A DNA stretch of 64,000 nt from Cohnella mopanensis (GTDB taxonomy: Bacteria > Bacillota > Bacilli > Paenibacillales > Paenibacillaceae), in assembly GCF_022352055.1 (NCBI RefSeq), contig NZ_JAKRWM010000002.1, positions 186,001-250,000 on the forward strand, written 5' to 3'. The position numbers and the translations under genes are program-made. Shown here piece by piece: positions 44,555-53,341 of this stretch (position 1 is the first letter of the stretch; each line of letters opens with the position of its first letter). The notes beneath the pieces are model-generated. The model saw only the letters and a program-made list of their open reading frames with translations, did no database searches and had not been told where the DNA came from.

Positions 44555-45451
44555 ATGAGAAGACTTGGTTTCGGCGATCGTACGATGATCATTACTATTT
44601 ATATCCTGTTGATACTGCTAGCCTTCTCGACCTTCTATCCGTTCTGGAATGCGTTGGTTATCTCCTTCAATGAAGGGAAGGATACGGCGCTCGGGGGCGT
44701 AACCTTCTGGCCGAGAGCTTGGACGTGGGAAAATTATAGTACCGTGTTCAAAAATGACAAACTGGTCGGTGCGTTCACCGTCACGATATTACGTACGGTT
44801 GTCGGTACGATTACCTCGATTCTGGCCACTTCGATATTAGCCTACGGAATGACCAAGAGAGAGTTGATCGGACGCAAGTTTTATATGGTCGTCTGTATTA
44901 TCACGATGTATTTCGGCGGCGGTTTGATTCCGACCTACTTGCTCATCCGCGGCATTGGATTAGACAACTCTTTCTGGGTGTACATTATTCCTTCGCTCAT
45001 TAGCGTCTGGAATATGATCATATTTCGGACATTCTTCAACGGTTTGCCGGATGGCTTGCAAGAGTCGGCGAAGATCGACGGCTGCGGGAACTGGGGAACG
45101 TACTTCAGAATCGTACTTCCGCTTTCCGGTCCCGTCATCGCGACCTTGGCGCTTTTTACTGCGGTATACCATTGGAATGAATGGTTCTTGCCTAGTATCT
45201 ATATTACGAACGAGAAGCTGATTCCCATTCAGACGCTTCTGCAGCAGGTTCTGAATACGAACGTCATCACGGCTAACACTTCGGCGCTCGATACGGCTTC
45301 CCAGGCGATTCTGGGACGGATGCAGAGCATTACGAGCAAATCGCTATCGATGGCCATTATGATGGTGGCTACGCTTCCGATCATCTGCGTCTATCCGTTC
45401 TTGCAAAGGTATTTCGTTAAAGGCGTGTTAGTCGGATCCTTGAAAGAGTAA
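44555..45451 (+). CDS. Sugar ABC transporter permease (YtcP family)
   Basis: A 298-residue partner permease with six helices and the EAA-type loop LQESAKIDGCGNWGTYFRI, ending VGSLKE as is usual for YtcP. The start at 44555 (MRRLGFGDRT) has AAGGAAG upstream. A GTG at 44522, directly after the previous stop, is also possible. It pairs with the LplB-type permease. Confidence 0.92.
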   Translation: MRRLGFGDRTMIITIYILLILLAFSTFYPFWNALVISFNEGKDTALGGVTFWPRAWTWENYSTVFKNDKLVGAFTVTILRTVVGTITSILATSILAYGMTKRELIGRKFYMVVCIITMYFGGGLIPTYLLIRGIGLDNSFWVYIIPSLISVWNMIIFRTFFNGLPDGLQESAKIDGCGNWGTYFRIVLPLSGPVIATLALFTAVYHWNEWFLPSIYITNEKLIPIQTLLQQVLNTNVITANTSALDTASQAILGRMQSITSKSLSMAIMMVATLPIICVYPFLQRYFVKGVLVGSLKE

Positions 45452-45527
45452 GAGGATTGTCTCCCGAGTTTAGAGCAAATTGCTTTAAACATAGATTATA
45501 TTTAATTAAGGAAGGGGCATTTAGAAA

Positions 45528-47228
45528 ATGAGAAGCACGAAAAAAGCTTTACTCGTTTCAGTCGCAGTCCTAATGATCTTATCGCTTGTCCTGGCTGGTT
45601 GTTCCGGTAAAAACAACAACGGGGGTAAAGAAGGGGCGGCAGGCGGCAGCACTTCTTCCGCAAGCGGCGGCGACACTTCTCCAAGTGAAAGCGCGCCGGC
45701 GGCGGATATTTACGAAATCGGCAAAGAACCGCTTGAATTTAGCTTCTACGGCCATTATGACTGGTACTCGATGCCGCAGTGGGGAGAGGACGTTGCTTCC
45801 AAGTGGATCAAGGAAAACATGAAGGTTAACATCAAAGCCATTCAATCCGCGAATAATGCCAAGCAAAAACTAAACACGATGATGGCATCGAAAGATCTTC
45901 CGGACGTCATATGGGCGGATCGTCACTCCGCGGATATCAAGCTGTTGATCGAGTCGGATATGCTCGTTCCATTCGATGACTATATCGATAAGTATCCGAA
46001 TTTGAAAAAATGGTTGAGCACGGAAGCGATTAACATGCTTCGCAGCGACGACGGCAAATTGTATCAGTTCCCGAACTGGTACACGAACCAACCGAACGGG
46101 AATGCGGGTTATGTCATTAATAAGAAAATTTACAAAGAACTCGGATCTCCTAAATTAGAAACGACGGACGACTTGTACGAATACCTGAAAGCCGTAAAAG
46201 CGAAATACAAAGACGTTGTACCGTTCGAGCCAGAGCTTGTTATCGACGGCCAAGGCTTGGATGTCCTGTACACGGCATTCGAAGAAAACGCTCTGAATCG
46301 TTGGGTAGGTAACCGCTCAATTCCTAAAGACGGGAAAATGACTTCGGTCTTCGCCGATCCAACATTCCGTGAGTCCATGCAGTATGCAGCCAAATTGTTC
46401 CGCGAGAAGTTAATGACGCAGGACGCTTTGACGCAAACGCGCGATCAAGTGAAAGAAAAAGTATTGAACGGCAAAGTGGCCGTATACGCTAGCTCAAGCC
46501 CTACCGATTTTGCGGCAGAAGGAGACGGCATTCTGTCTAAAACAGATCCGGAAGCCGGATACTTCGTGACTTGGCCAATCGCTAAGCCGGGATTAGACAA
46601 AAACAAAATTTTCCCGGGAACGTACAGCAAATTGGGATGGAACGTTAGCGTAATTACGAAGGCGGCCAAAAACCCTGAAGCAATCTTCGCTTTCCTTGAC
46701 TGGTATACGGGGCCTGAAGGACAACGCATCTTGATGTGGGGACCGGAAGGCGGATATTGGAACGGGCTCGAGGAAGACGGAATTACTCCGATCTTCACGG
46801 AGAAATATACGTCCGACAAAGAAGGGCTTGCTAAGCTTCAAGCGGATTCCAACAATATTTTCTGGAACGGCAACACGGTATTCCTCGACACGACGAAAGC
46901 GAAATTCGAATCGACGTTGCCTATCGAACAGCAGAACTGGAATACGCATTACCAATACGAAGTCACTTGGAAAACGCAAGCCGATGCTACGGAATATTCC
47001 GTAAACATGCTTCCTTCCAAAGATAGCGATGCGGGTATCGCCACTCAAGCCGTCGAGGATATTTTCGATGAGTATAGAGCGAAAGCCTTGTACGCCAAGA
47101 ACGATGAAGAAGTTCTCAAAATCCTAGACGAAGCGAACGAGAAAGCATTCGCGGTTGGCTACCAGAAGCAATTGGATTACCAAACGGAAGCTTGGCAGGC
47201 TAACGTGAAGAAAATGAACGGAAACTAA
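45528..47228 (+). CDS. Extracellular sugar-binding lipoprotein of the ABC transporter
   Basis: A 566-residue family 1 solute-binding protein. The signal peptide ends in the lipobox LAGC (Cys25), so the mature protein is anchored by lipid to the membrane outside. A Ser/Gly/Asn-rich linker follows, then the binding domain (EFSFYGHYDWYSMPQWG, IWADRHSADIK, TWPIAKPGLDKNKIFPGTY in pieces). It delivers substrate to the two permeases encoded before it. Confidence 0.92.
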   Translation: MRSTKKALLVSVAVLMILSLVLAGCSGKNNNGGKEGAAGGSTSSASGGDTSPSESAPAADIYEIGKEPLEFSFYGHYDWYSMPQWGEDVASKWIKENMKVNIKAIQSANNAKQKLNTMMASKDLPDVIWADRHSADIKLLIESDMLVPFDDYIDKYPNLKKWLSTEAINMLRSDDGKLYQFPNWYTNQPNGNAGYVINKKIYKELGSPKLETTDDLYEYLKAVKAKYKDVVPFEPELVIDGQGLDVLYTAFEENALNRWVGNRSIPKDGKMTSVFADPTFRESMQYAAKLFREKLMTQDALTQTRDQVKEKVLNGKVAVYASSSPTDFAAEGDGILSKTDPEAGYFVTWPIAKPGLDKNKIFPGTYSKLGWNVSVITKAAKNPEAIFAFLDWYTGPEGQRILMWGPEGGYWNGLEEDGITPIFTEKYTSDKEGLAKLQADSNNIFWNGNTVFLDTTKAKFESTLPIEQQNWNTHYQYEVTWKTQADATEYSVNMLPSKDSDAGIATQAVEDIFDEYRAKALYAKNDEEVLKILDEANEKAFAVGYQKQLDYQTEAWQANVKKMNGN

Positions 47229-47244
47229 GAAAAGAGAGAGCATA

Positions 47245-47283
47245 GGCAAGGAGAGTAGGCTTCCATAGCTTACTCTCCTTGCC
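47245..47283 (+). terminator. Intercistronic hairpin after the binding-protein gene
   Basis: GGCAAGGAGAGTA and TACTCTCCTTGCC form a 13-bp perfect stem with GGC/GCT inside, without a T-run. It probably stabilises the binding-protein mRNA end or partly terminates before the regulator genes. Confidence 0.5.
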
Positions 47284-47312
47284 GATATTCATTTTGCAAG
47301 GAGTGAGTCAAG

Positions 47313-48881
47313 ATGTATAAGGTGCTGCTTGCGGATGATGAGATATTGGACTTGGAAGGGATGCGCAAGTTCATTCCTTGGGGAGATTTGGGTTTGGAGG
47401 TTGTCGGAGCGGTTAACAATGGATTCGCCGCTTGCGAGGTTATAGAGACGGAGAAGATCGATATTCTCGTAACCGATATCCGAATGCCGAATATGTCCGG
47501 GCTGGAGCTGGCGCAGAAAGCGTTGGAGAAACAGAACAACCTGCGAATCATATTCGTTAGCGGGCATCAAGATTTTAATTACGTGAAGCAAGCGCTCTCG
47601 TTGAATGCGCACGGTTACGTACTGAAGCCGATGGATGACCGGGAACTTATTGATTCATTGAACAAGCTCCGGCAAGACCTGGATCAGAAGAAAAAGGAAC
47701 GGAATACGGAAGAGGCTTACAAGCAGATGGTCCCCATCGTCAAAAACGAGTATTTAACTCAGCTTTTGGAGGGGCCAATGGAAAGTGCCTCTTCTGAACT
47801 GCTAGATAAAGAATATAGATTAGATCGTCTAGATTGGCCGGTGAGGGTAGCCCTTATAGAAATCGACGATTATTCCTGGAAGCTAAATCCGTATGAAGAC
47901 GAGAAGCGCAAAAAAATGCTTAGCTGCTTCTACGAGGAACTATCAAAGTGTTTCAACAAGTATGGAATAACGCATGTATGCAGAATTTCGAAGCAACGAA
48001 CCGCGCTATTGCTCGAAGAGAACGTTGATCTTCATACGATGGATGAGGTTCTCTCGCGGATCAAGGATGTATTTCCCTTTACGATAACGATCGGTTTGGG
48101 CGCAGCGGTAGCCAGCTTGACCGAGATCTATACGTCCTACGGACAGGCCGTCGAGGCGATTGAATCAAAGATGTTCCTGGGGAAAGGAAAGTTGATCGCT
48201 TACGATAACGTAGGAAGCCATGAGACTCGTGACATGAAAAGCCTGGACGAGCACTTGGACGCGATGCTGGCCGCCATGGCGCATTATGATTTGGTGCGCA
48301 TTCATGACGAGTTGTCCGGGTTATTTCAGATCACTTCTGTAATGGGATCAAGGGTTACCGTCCATAACTTCGCTATGTACTTGGTCATGAAGCTCAATGA
48401 TCATCTGCGAGCTATGAATGAAGATCTATTCAAGCTCCTTGGAATGGAGCTTAAAAACCTCGATATTTTGTTGCAATTCGAAACGATCGACGATATTCAT
48501 AAATGGCTGCGTTACCGGGTATTCGAACTATCCGAAATGTTATATCGGAAAAAACATACGAAGAACGGCAAGCTTGTTCAAGCCGTCATTACAAGCGTCA
48601 GCGATCGACTGCAAGACAATATTACGTTACGCGAGGTCGCGGACAAGTTCAGCTTCTCGCCAAACTACTTAGGGGTATTGTTTAAAGAAGAAACCGGGCA
48701 AAATTTCAGCGACTTTATTATCGGGCTTCGGATGGAGAAGGCTCAGCAGCTTCTGAAAAATACGAAGCTCAAAATATACGAAGTGGCAAGTTTAGTCGGT
48801 TATCGTTACTTGCCCTATTTCAGTAGGCAATTCAGGGAGACTATCGGAATGACACCGCTAGAATACCGGAGAAAATCGTAA
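47313..48881 (+). CDS. AraC-type response regulator (YesN-like)
   Basis: A 522-residue regulator. Receiver domain at 1-120 (VLLADDEILDLEGMRKFIPW, phosphorylated Asp in ILVTDIRMPNMSG, Lys in GYVLKPMDD), a middle part of about 280 residues, then an AraC/XylS DNA-binding domain at about 420-522 (LREVADKFSFSPNYLGVLFK, ending MTPLEYRRKS). AAGGAGTGAG precedes the ATG. It probably controls the ABC transporter genes upstream, together with the following kinase. Confidence 0.92.
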   Translation: MYKVLLADDEILDLEGMRKFIPWGDLGLEVVGAVNNGFAACEVIETEKIDILVTDIRMPNMSGLELAQKALEKQNNLRIIFVSGHQDFNYVKQALSLNAHGYVLKPMDDRELIDSLNKLRQDLDQKKKERNTEEAYKQMVPIVKNEYLTQLLEGPMESASSELLDKEYRLDRLDWPVRVALIEIDDYSWKLNPYEDEKRKKMLSCFYEELSKCFNKYGITHVCRISKQRTALLLEENVDLHTMDEVLSRIKDVFPFTITIGLGAAVASLTEIYTSYGQAVEAIESKMFLGKGKLIAYDNVGSHETRDMKSLDEHLDAMLAAMAHYDLVRIHDELSGLFQITSVMGSRVTVHNFAMYLVMKLNDHLRAMNEDLFKLLGMELKNLDILLQFETIDDIHKWLRYRVFELSEMLYRKKHTKNGKLVQAVITSVSDRLQDNITLREVADKFSFSPNYLGVLFKEETGQNFSDFIIGLRMEKAQQLLKNTKLKIYEVASLVGYRYLPYFSRQFRETIGMTPLEYRRKS

Positions 48882-48912
48882 GTAGGCTGAACAGGAAAGG
48901 CGTGAGTGGCCG

Positions 48913-50688
48913 ATGAAAGTCAACAAAGCTAGGAAATATATCCCGTTCGGGTATAAGCTCATGCTTTCCTATTCCTTATTTATTATTATTCCCGTGCTTC
49001 TGGTTGGATATATAGCGAATTCGGTATTCGTCGAATCGATGCGCAAGCAGACTCGAACCAACATCCAAGGGACGCTTCAGCAAATGAAGGACAACGTCCA
49101 ATATAAGATGGAAAACATTCAGCGGATTTCCGATATGCTCTATTTCGATGATAAGCTGGCGGCACATCTTCATCATTACGAGATGGGCTGGGTCAATTAC
49201 GAGGCGACGAAGAAATACATGCTGCCTAAATTCCGCACGGCGATCGAAACCACGACGAGTAAGGTGTGGTTGTCCTTTTATTTTCATAACGAAACGTTCA
49301 ATGAAATTTATAGCTTATGGGGAAGCTCGGACCCCTTGCTAAGGAATCCGCAAGTGTTGGAGTGGTACCACATCAAACGAATTAATGAGAAGATTTGGTA
49401 TCGGCAGTTTCCTCCGGAAAACTACGGATTGACGATGCAGTGGAGAAAAATCGAGGATGACGACAGGTATGGCCGAATTTCTTTGCTCAGAAGAGTAGTC
49501 GATATTAGCCAAGCGGATATGAAAGAGATTGGATTTCTGCGGATTAGCGTGTATCTATCCGAATTATTCGAAAGCTTGGATTTTCAGAAAATCGGCGAGG
49601 GGACGACGCTTCTCGTCACGGATAATGAGCAGCGTATCGTGATCTCATCGGGATTGCCTGGATGGAAATCGGGCGATACATGGACGGGAGCGAATCCGAA
49701 GGAGCATTTGGTCATTCAACAGGCGCTGCCCGAATTGAATTGGAATCTCGTCGCGCTTGTTCCAACCAAGTTAACGGACACAGATACGGATAAGATAAGG
49801 ACGCTTACCTTCATTATTTGTTTGGCCTGTTTTGCCATTTTCTCAATCGCCGGCTTCTTTATTTCCCGGTTTTTCTCCAAACGGGTGTCGAAAATCGTGT
49901 CCGTACTGGATTCGTTTCAGGAAGGCGAATTCCATAAGCGAATTCTATTTAAAGGGAATGACGAGTTTACTAGGATTTCCTTAGCCTTAAACGACATGGG
50001 CCACAATATCGGCGGTTTAATCAGGGAAGTTTATGTGACGAATTTACGCAAGACGGAAGCGGAGTTAGAGACGCTGCAAGCACAGATCAATCCGCATTTC
50101 TTGTTCAACACATTATCCTCGATAAGTCGATTAGCCAAGTTCGGCGACGTGGACACTCAGCATCTGATGGTTATGAATTTAGCGAAGTTTTATCGGTTAT
50201 CCTTAAACGATGGGCGCGCGAATATATCCATTCTTAAAGAGCTGGAGTTAATTCAAGCGTACTTGGATATCCAACAGGTCAAATTCGGCGAACGCATGCA
50301 GGTTCAAACCGACATCTCCGTGGGGATTATCCATTTTGATACGTTAAAGCTGATATTGCAGCCCTTTGTTGAAAACTGTTTAAAGCATGCTTGGTGCGGA
50401 GACAGAATCCATATTCGGATTACGGGAACGCTTGAACGCGAACTGATCGTATTCCGGATTATCGATGACGGGGTCGGCATGTCCTCTCCAATCGTTGCTC
50501 GATTATTCGAGGGTACGGAGGACGCCAAGGCGGGATACGGCATTCATAACGTTAACGAACGAATCAAGCTGTATTACGGACATCAGTACGGAGTTAAAAT
50601 CCACAGCAAGAAGGGAATCGGAACGACGGTTCAAATCGAAATTCCGGCAATCCGATACAGTGATAAGAAAAAGACGAAAATTTCTTAA
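48913..50688 (+). CDS. Sensor histidine kinase (YesM-like)
   Basis: A 591-residue kinase with a membrane helix at about 15-37, a large external sensor domain, a second helix (about 297-320), a HAMP segment, then His_kinase domain with the phosphorylated His in LQAQINPHFLFNTLSSISRL (about residue 397), and an ATPase domain (QPFVENCLKHA, DDGVGMS, YGIHNVNERIKLYYG). It should sense a sugar-related signal outside the cell and act on the AraC-type regulator upstream. Confidence 0.92.
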   Translation: MKVNKARKYIPFGYKLMLSYSLFIIIPVLLVGYIANSVFVESMRKQTRTNIQGTLQQMKDNVQYKMENIQRISDMLYFDDKLAAHLHHYEMGWVNYEATKKYMLPKFRTAIETTTSKVWLSFYFHNETFNEIYSLWGSSDPLLRNPQVLEWYHIKRINEKIWYRQFPPENYGLTMQWRKIEDDDRYGRISLLRRVVDISQADMKEIGFLRISVYLSELFESLDFQKIGEGTTLLVTDNEQRIVISSGLPGWKSGDTWTGANPKEHLVIQQALPELNWNLVALVPTKLTDTDTDKIRTLTFIICLACFAIFSIAGFFISRFFSKRVSKIVSVLDSFQEGEFHKRILFKGNDEFTRISLALNDMGHNIGGLIREVYVTNLRKTEAELETLQAQINPHFLFNTLSSISRLAKFGDVDTQHLMVMNLAKFYRLSLNDGRANISILKELELIQAYLDIQQVKFGERMQVQTDISVGIIHFDTLKLILQPFVENCLKHAWCGDRIHIRITGTLERELIVFRIIDDGVGMSSPIVARLFEGTEDAKAGYGIHNVNERIKLYYGHQYGVKIHSKKGIGTTVQIEIPAIRYSDKKKTKIS

Positions 50689-50749
50689 CAATGATACCGC
50701 TTTCGTTCGGAAATCAGTCACAAACCTGGCGAAAATGGACGGATTATGG

Positions 50750-50779
50750 TTGCTCTTGGGCGTAAAGCTTTGATATGAT
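50750..50779 (+). promoter_or_regulatory. Possible promoter of serC
   Basis: TTGCTC and TATGAT lie 18 nt apart, 36 bp before serC. There is no clear terminator between the kinase gene and serC. Confidence 0.4.
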
Positions 50780-50814
50780 AAGCCTATTATGAATTTACTT
50801 AAGGTGGGGACAAG

Positions 50815-51903
50815 ATGGCTAACCGCGCTTATAATTTCAATGCTGGTCCGGCGGCGTTACCGCTAGAAGTACTGCAGAAAGCCCAAGAGCAATTCGTCGA
50901 ATTCGAGAATAGCGGAATGTCTTTGATGGAGATGTCCCATCGAGGCGCTATTTACGAGAAAGTCCACTTCGAAGCCGTTAATTTACTTAAGGAATTGCTT
51001 GCGATTCCTGAAGGGTACAAAGTATTGTTCGTTCAAGGCGGAGCGAGCACGCAATTCGCCATGATTCCAATGAACTTGCTTCGTCCAGGCACTACGGCGT
51101 CTTATGTCGCGACGGGAAGCTGGGCAACGAAAGCGATTCAAGAAGCTAAATTGTTCGGCGATACTTCCATCGCCGCATCTTCGGAAGCCGATTCCTATAA
51201 GCGGATTCCCGCGATTAGCGAATTGAATTATTCTTCCGACGTGGCGTATTTGCATTTAACTTCCAATGAGACGATTGAAGGAACGCAATGGTCGGAATTT
51301 CCCGACACGGGCGATGTCACTTTGATCGGAGACATGTCGAGCGACATTCTGTGCCGTCCGATCGATGTTTCCAAATTCGGTGTTATTTACGCCGGAGCTC
51401 AGAAAAATCTTGGACCGTCCGGGGTAACGATCGTCATCATTCGCGAGGACCTCATCGTTAAGCCGTCGACACCTGTACCTACGATGCTTCGCTACGACAC
51501 GCACGCGAAGGCGGATTCGTTATACAATACGCCTCCGACATTCGCCATCTACATGATGAACGAAGTGCTTAAATGGGTAAAAGCAAATGGCGGAGCCGCA
51601 GGAATGGAAGCACGCAATCGCGAGAAAGCCAACCTGATCTACGACATTATCGATAGCAGTAACGGGTTCTACCGTGGTTTCGCTGAAAAGGGCAGCCGTT
51701 CATTAATGAATGTTACCTTTACGCTAGCAAGCGAAGAGCTGGAGAAACAATTCATTAAAGAATCGGAAGCGAAAGGTTTCGTCGGCTTGAAAGGCCATCG
51801 TAGCGTTGGAGGCTTACGCGCTTCGATCTACAATGCGGTACCTCCGGAAAGCGTACGCGCTTTGGCGGAATTCATGCGCGATTTCCAAAGCCGGAATGCT
51901 TAA
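50815..51903 (+). CDS. serC: Phosphoserine aminotransferase
   Basis: A 362-residue PLP enzyme (fold type I) of serine and pyridoxine synthesis, converting 3-phosphohydroxypyruvate to phosphoserine. It begins NRAYNFNAGPAALPLEVLQ and contains MSLMEMSHRG, LFVQGGASTQFAM, the PLP lysine in YAGAQKNLGPSG and HRSVGGLRASIYNA, all typical of SerC. AAGGTGGGG precedes the ATG. It is followed by a terminator. Confidence 0.96.
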   Translation: MANRAYNFNAGPAALPLEVLQKAQEQFVEFENSGMSLMEMSHRGAIYEKVHFEAVNLLKELLAIPEGYKVLFVQGGASTQFAMIPMNLLRPGTTASYVATGSWATKAIQEAKLFGDTSIAASSEADSYKRIPAISELNYSSDVAYLHLTSNETIEGTQWSEFPDTGDVTLIGDMSSDILCRPIDVSKFGVIYAGAQKNLGPSGVTIVIIREDLIVKPSTPVPTMLRYDTHAKADSLYNTPPTFAIYMMNEVLKWVKANGGAAGMEARNREKANLIYDIIDSSNGFYRGFAEKGSRSLMNVTFTLASEELEKQFIKESEAKGFVGLKGHRSVGGLRASIYNAVPPESVRALAEFMRDFQSRNA

Positions 51904-51930
51904 GCAAGCTGGATGACTATAAGGAATGAT

Positions 51931-51961
51931 GAAAAATAGCGGTCATAAGCCGCTATTTTTC
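51931..51961 (+). terminator. Terminator of serC
   Basis: GAAAAATAGCGG and CCGCTATTTTTC pair around a 7-nt loop with T-run. Confidence 0.88.
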
Positions 51962-51990
51962 AATTTGTGTTGCATAAGGAGGCAATTGTC

Positions 51991-52452
51991 TTGGCTTTTC
52001 ACATCGTGCTCGTCAATCCGGAAATCCCGGCGAATACGGGCAACATCGCAAGAACCTGCGCCGCTACCGGTACTCATCTTCATTTGGTTCGTCCTTTAGG
52101 CTTCTCGACGGATGATCGCGTCTTGAAACGGGCGGGACTGGACTATTGGTACGCGGTTAACATCACGTATTACGACTCGTTCGAAGAGGTGGAAGCGGCC
52201 AATCCGGGCTCGAGGTTTTTCTTTGCGAGTACCCGAGTAAACAAGAGATACACGGACTTTGAATTTCGCGACGGGGATTTCTTCGTCTTCGGCAAAGAAA
52301 CCGCCGGTTTGCCGCAAGCGATACTCGACTCTAACCCGGACACGTGCATGACGATTCCGATGACGGATAAAGTGCGTTCGTTAAATCTGGCCAACTCGGC
52401 CGCTATTGTCGTATTCGAAGCGCTCAGGCAAAATGGATTTCCTTTGTCTTAA
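51991..52452 (+). CDS. trmL: tRNA (cytidine/uridine-34-2'-O)-methyltransferase
   Basis: A 153-residue SPOUT methyltransferase. Landmarks: LVNPEIPANTGNIARTCAA, HLVRPLGFSTDDR, FFVFGKETAGLPQ and RSLNLANSAAIVVFEALRQ. It methylates the wobble base of some tRNA-Leu. TTG start, chosen because AAGGAGG lies 8 nt upstream. An in-frame extension upstream would swallow that site. Confidence 0.93.
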   Translation: MAFHIVLVNPEIPANTGNIARTCAATGTHLHLVRPLGFSTDDRVLKRAGLDYWYAVNITYYDSFEEVEAANPGSRFFFASTRVNKRYTDFEFRDGDFFVFGKETAGLPQAILDSNPDTCMTIPMTDKVRSLNLANSAAIVVFEALRQNGFPLS

Positions 52453-52461
52453 TCAACATTA

Positions 52462-52500
52462 TTCGACAAAATCCACTTTTTATGAGATTATTATGTCGAA
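52462..52500. promoter_or_regulatory. Two Spo0A-box-like sites before the AbrB-type gene
   Basis: TTCGACAAA (52462-52470) is the exact complement of the 0A-box consensus TTTGTCGAA, and TATGTCGAA (52492-52500) matches it with one change. They face each other 130-160 bp before the TTG start of the AbrB-like gene. Confidence 0.5.
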
Positions 52501-52626
52501 ATGTTGCACTATTTTAAGCAAATCGATAGATTGGCAGGGTATTAGGCATTTTTATAGAACGGTATAGAGTGGCTAAAAGGTTTCGAGATAACTAGCTAGA
52601 ATAAGCGTATGAATGGAGGTACTGCA

Positions 52627-52869
52627 TTGAAACCTGCAGGCGTAGTTCGTAAAGTGGACCAATTGGGACGTATTGTACTCCCAAAATCGTTGCGTAAACG
52701 ATATCAAATGAACGAAGGGGATCCGGTAGAAATACTGGTCCAAGGAGATCACATCATTCTGGAACGTTATCGGCCTCGTTGTGTATTCTGTTCTTCGATG
52801 GAAGGCGTCGGAGAATTCAAGGAGCGCTATGTATGCGCATCTTGTGTGAAGGATATGCACGGACTGTAA
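52627..52869 (+). CDS. AbrB-like transition-state regulator with CxxC pairs
   Basis: An 80-residue protein. Residues 1-50 are the swapped-hairpin AbrB DNA-binding domain (GVVRKVDQLGRIVLPKSLR, then EGDPVEILVQGDHIILERY). The C-terminal 30 residues are unlike AbrB and carry CVFC (52-55) and CASC (70-73), a likely zinc-binding pair. The TTG start is preferred over the ATG at 52609 because GGAGGTA lies 6 nt before it. Spo0A boxes upstream suggest repression at the start of sporulation, as for abrB. Confidence 0.88.
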   Translation: MKPAGVVRKVDQLGRIVLPKSLRKRYQMNEGDPVEILVQGDHIILERYRPRCVFCSSMEGVGEFKERYVCASCVKDMHGL

Positions 52870-52883
52870 ACATAACCGGCACA

Positions 52884-52917
52884 AAAAGACCGTCTCCGGG
52901 GGGAGACGGTTTTTTTG
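52884..52917 (+). terminator. Terminator of the AbrB-like gene
   Basis: ACCGTCTCC and GGAGACGGT pair around GGGG with an A-run before and seven Ts after. Confidence 0.9.
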
Positions 52918-52934
52918 TGCGTTCATGCCACGAG

Positions 52935-52975
52935 AAAGCCGGAGCTTCCTCCTATTCGAGGAAAGCTCCGGCTTT
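52935..52975. terminator. Second strong hairpin, probably for the minus-strand small gene
   Basis: AAAGCCGGAGCTT-CCTC and GAG-GAAAGCTCCGGCTTT arms form a stem of about 16 bp, 10 bp after the stop of the minus-strand 50-residue gene. T-runs are short on both strands. Confidence 0.6.
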
Positions 52976-52984
52976 AGGTTGGCT

Positions 52985-53137
52985 TTACAGCCCTTTGGTT
53001 TTATCTTCGTTATAAGAAGACGTCAAGATAGCCGTGAGGAACAAAGCCAGAACCAAAATTACGATCCAGAACTTATTGGACATTCCAAACAACTCTAACT
53101 GCTCTGCCGCTTTCGCAGCTGTCTCAGCAAGTAACAT
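52985..53137 (-). CDS. Small single-helix membrane protein (50 aa)
   Basis: A 50-residue protein with an amphipathic N-terminus (LLAETAAKAAEQLELFG), one membrane helix (WIVILVLALFLTAILTSS) and a short charged tail. GGAGG lies 8 nt before the ATG and a strong hairpin follows the stop. I do not recognise a family. Its setting next to an AbrB-like regulator in a spore former fits a stationary-phase or sporulation small protein, but that is inference. Confidence 0.6.
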   Translation of the reverse strand: MLLAETAAKAAEQLELFGMSNKFWIVILVLALFLTAILTSSYNEDKTKGL

Positions 53138-53274
53138 GTTCCACACCTCCGCTTAACTACCCATATTATAACCAACCCCTCCCAAAAAGAAAACGCAAAA
53201 TGTTGTGAACAATCGTTTTCTTCCCGATCGTCGACGTTAAACGGAATTTCTATCGCGTTCCTGCTTCGAATCAT
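53095..53274 (-). CDS. Possible 59-aa ORF overlapping the small membrane protein gene
   Basis: The ATG has a perfect GAGGAGG 7 nt upstream and begins MIRSRNAIEIPFNVDD. The frame overlaps the start of the 50-residue gene by 43 bp in another frame. The composition of the second half (Arg and Cys rich) looks less natural, so either only the start is meaningful (a leader ORF) or the frame is chance. Confidence 0.3.
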   Translation of the reverse strand: MIRSRNAIEIPFNVDDREENDCSQHFAFSFWEGLVIIWVVKRRCGTCYLLRQLRKRQSS

Positions 53275-53341
53275 GGTTTGTCCTCCTCGTCGCAGGCATA
53301 TAAATGAACCAAGGCCAACATCGTCATGGGAGGGGAACGCC

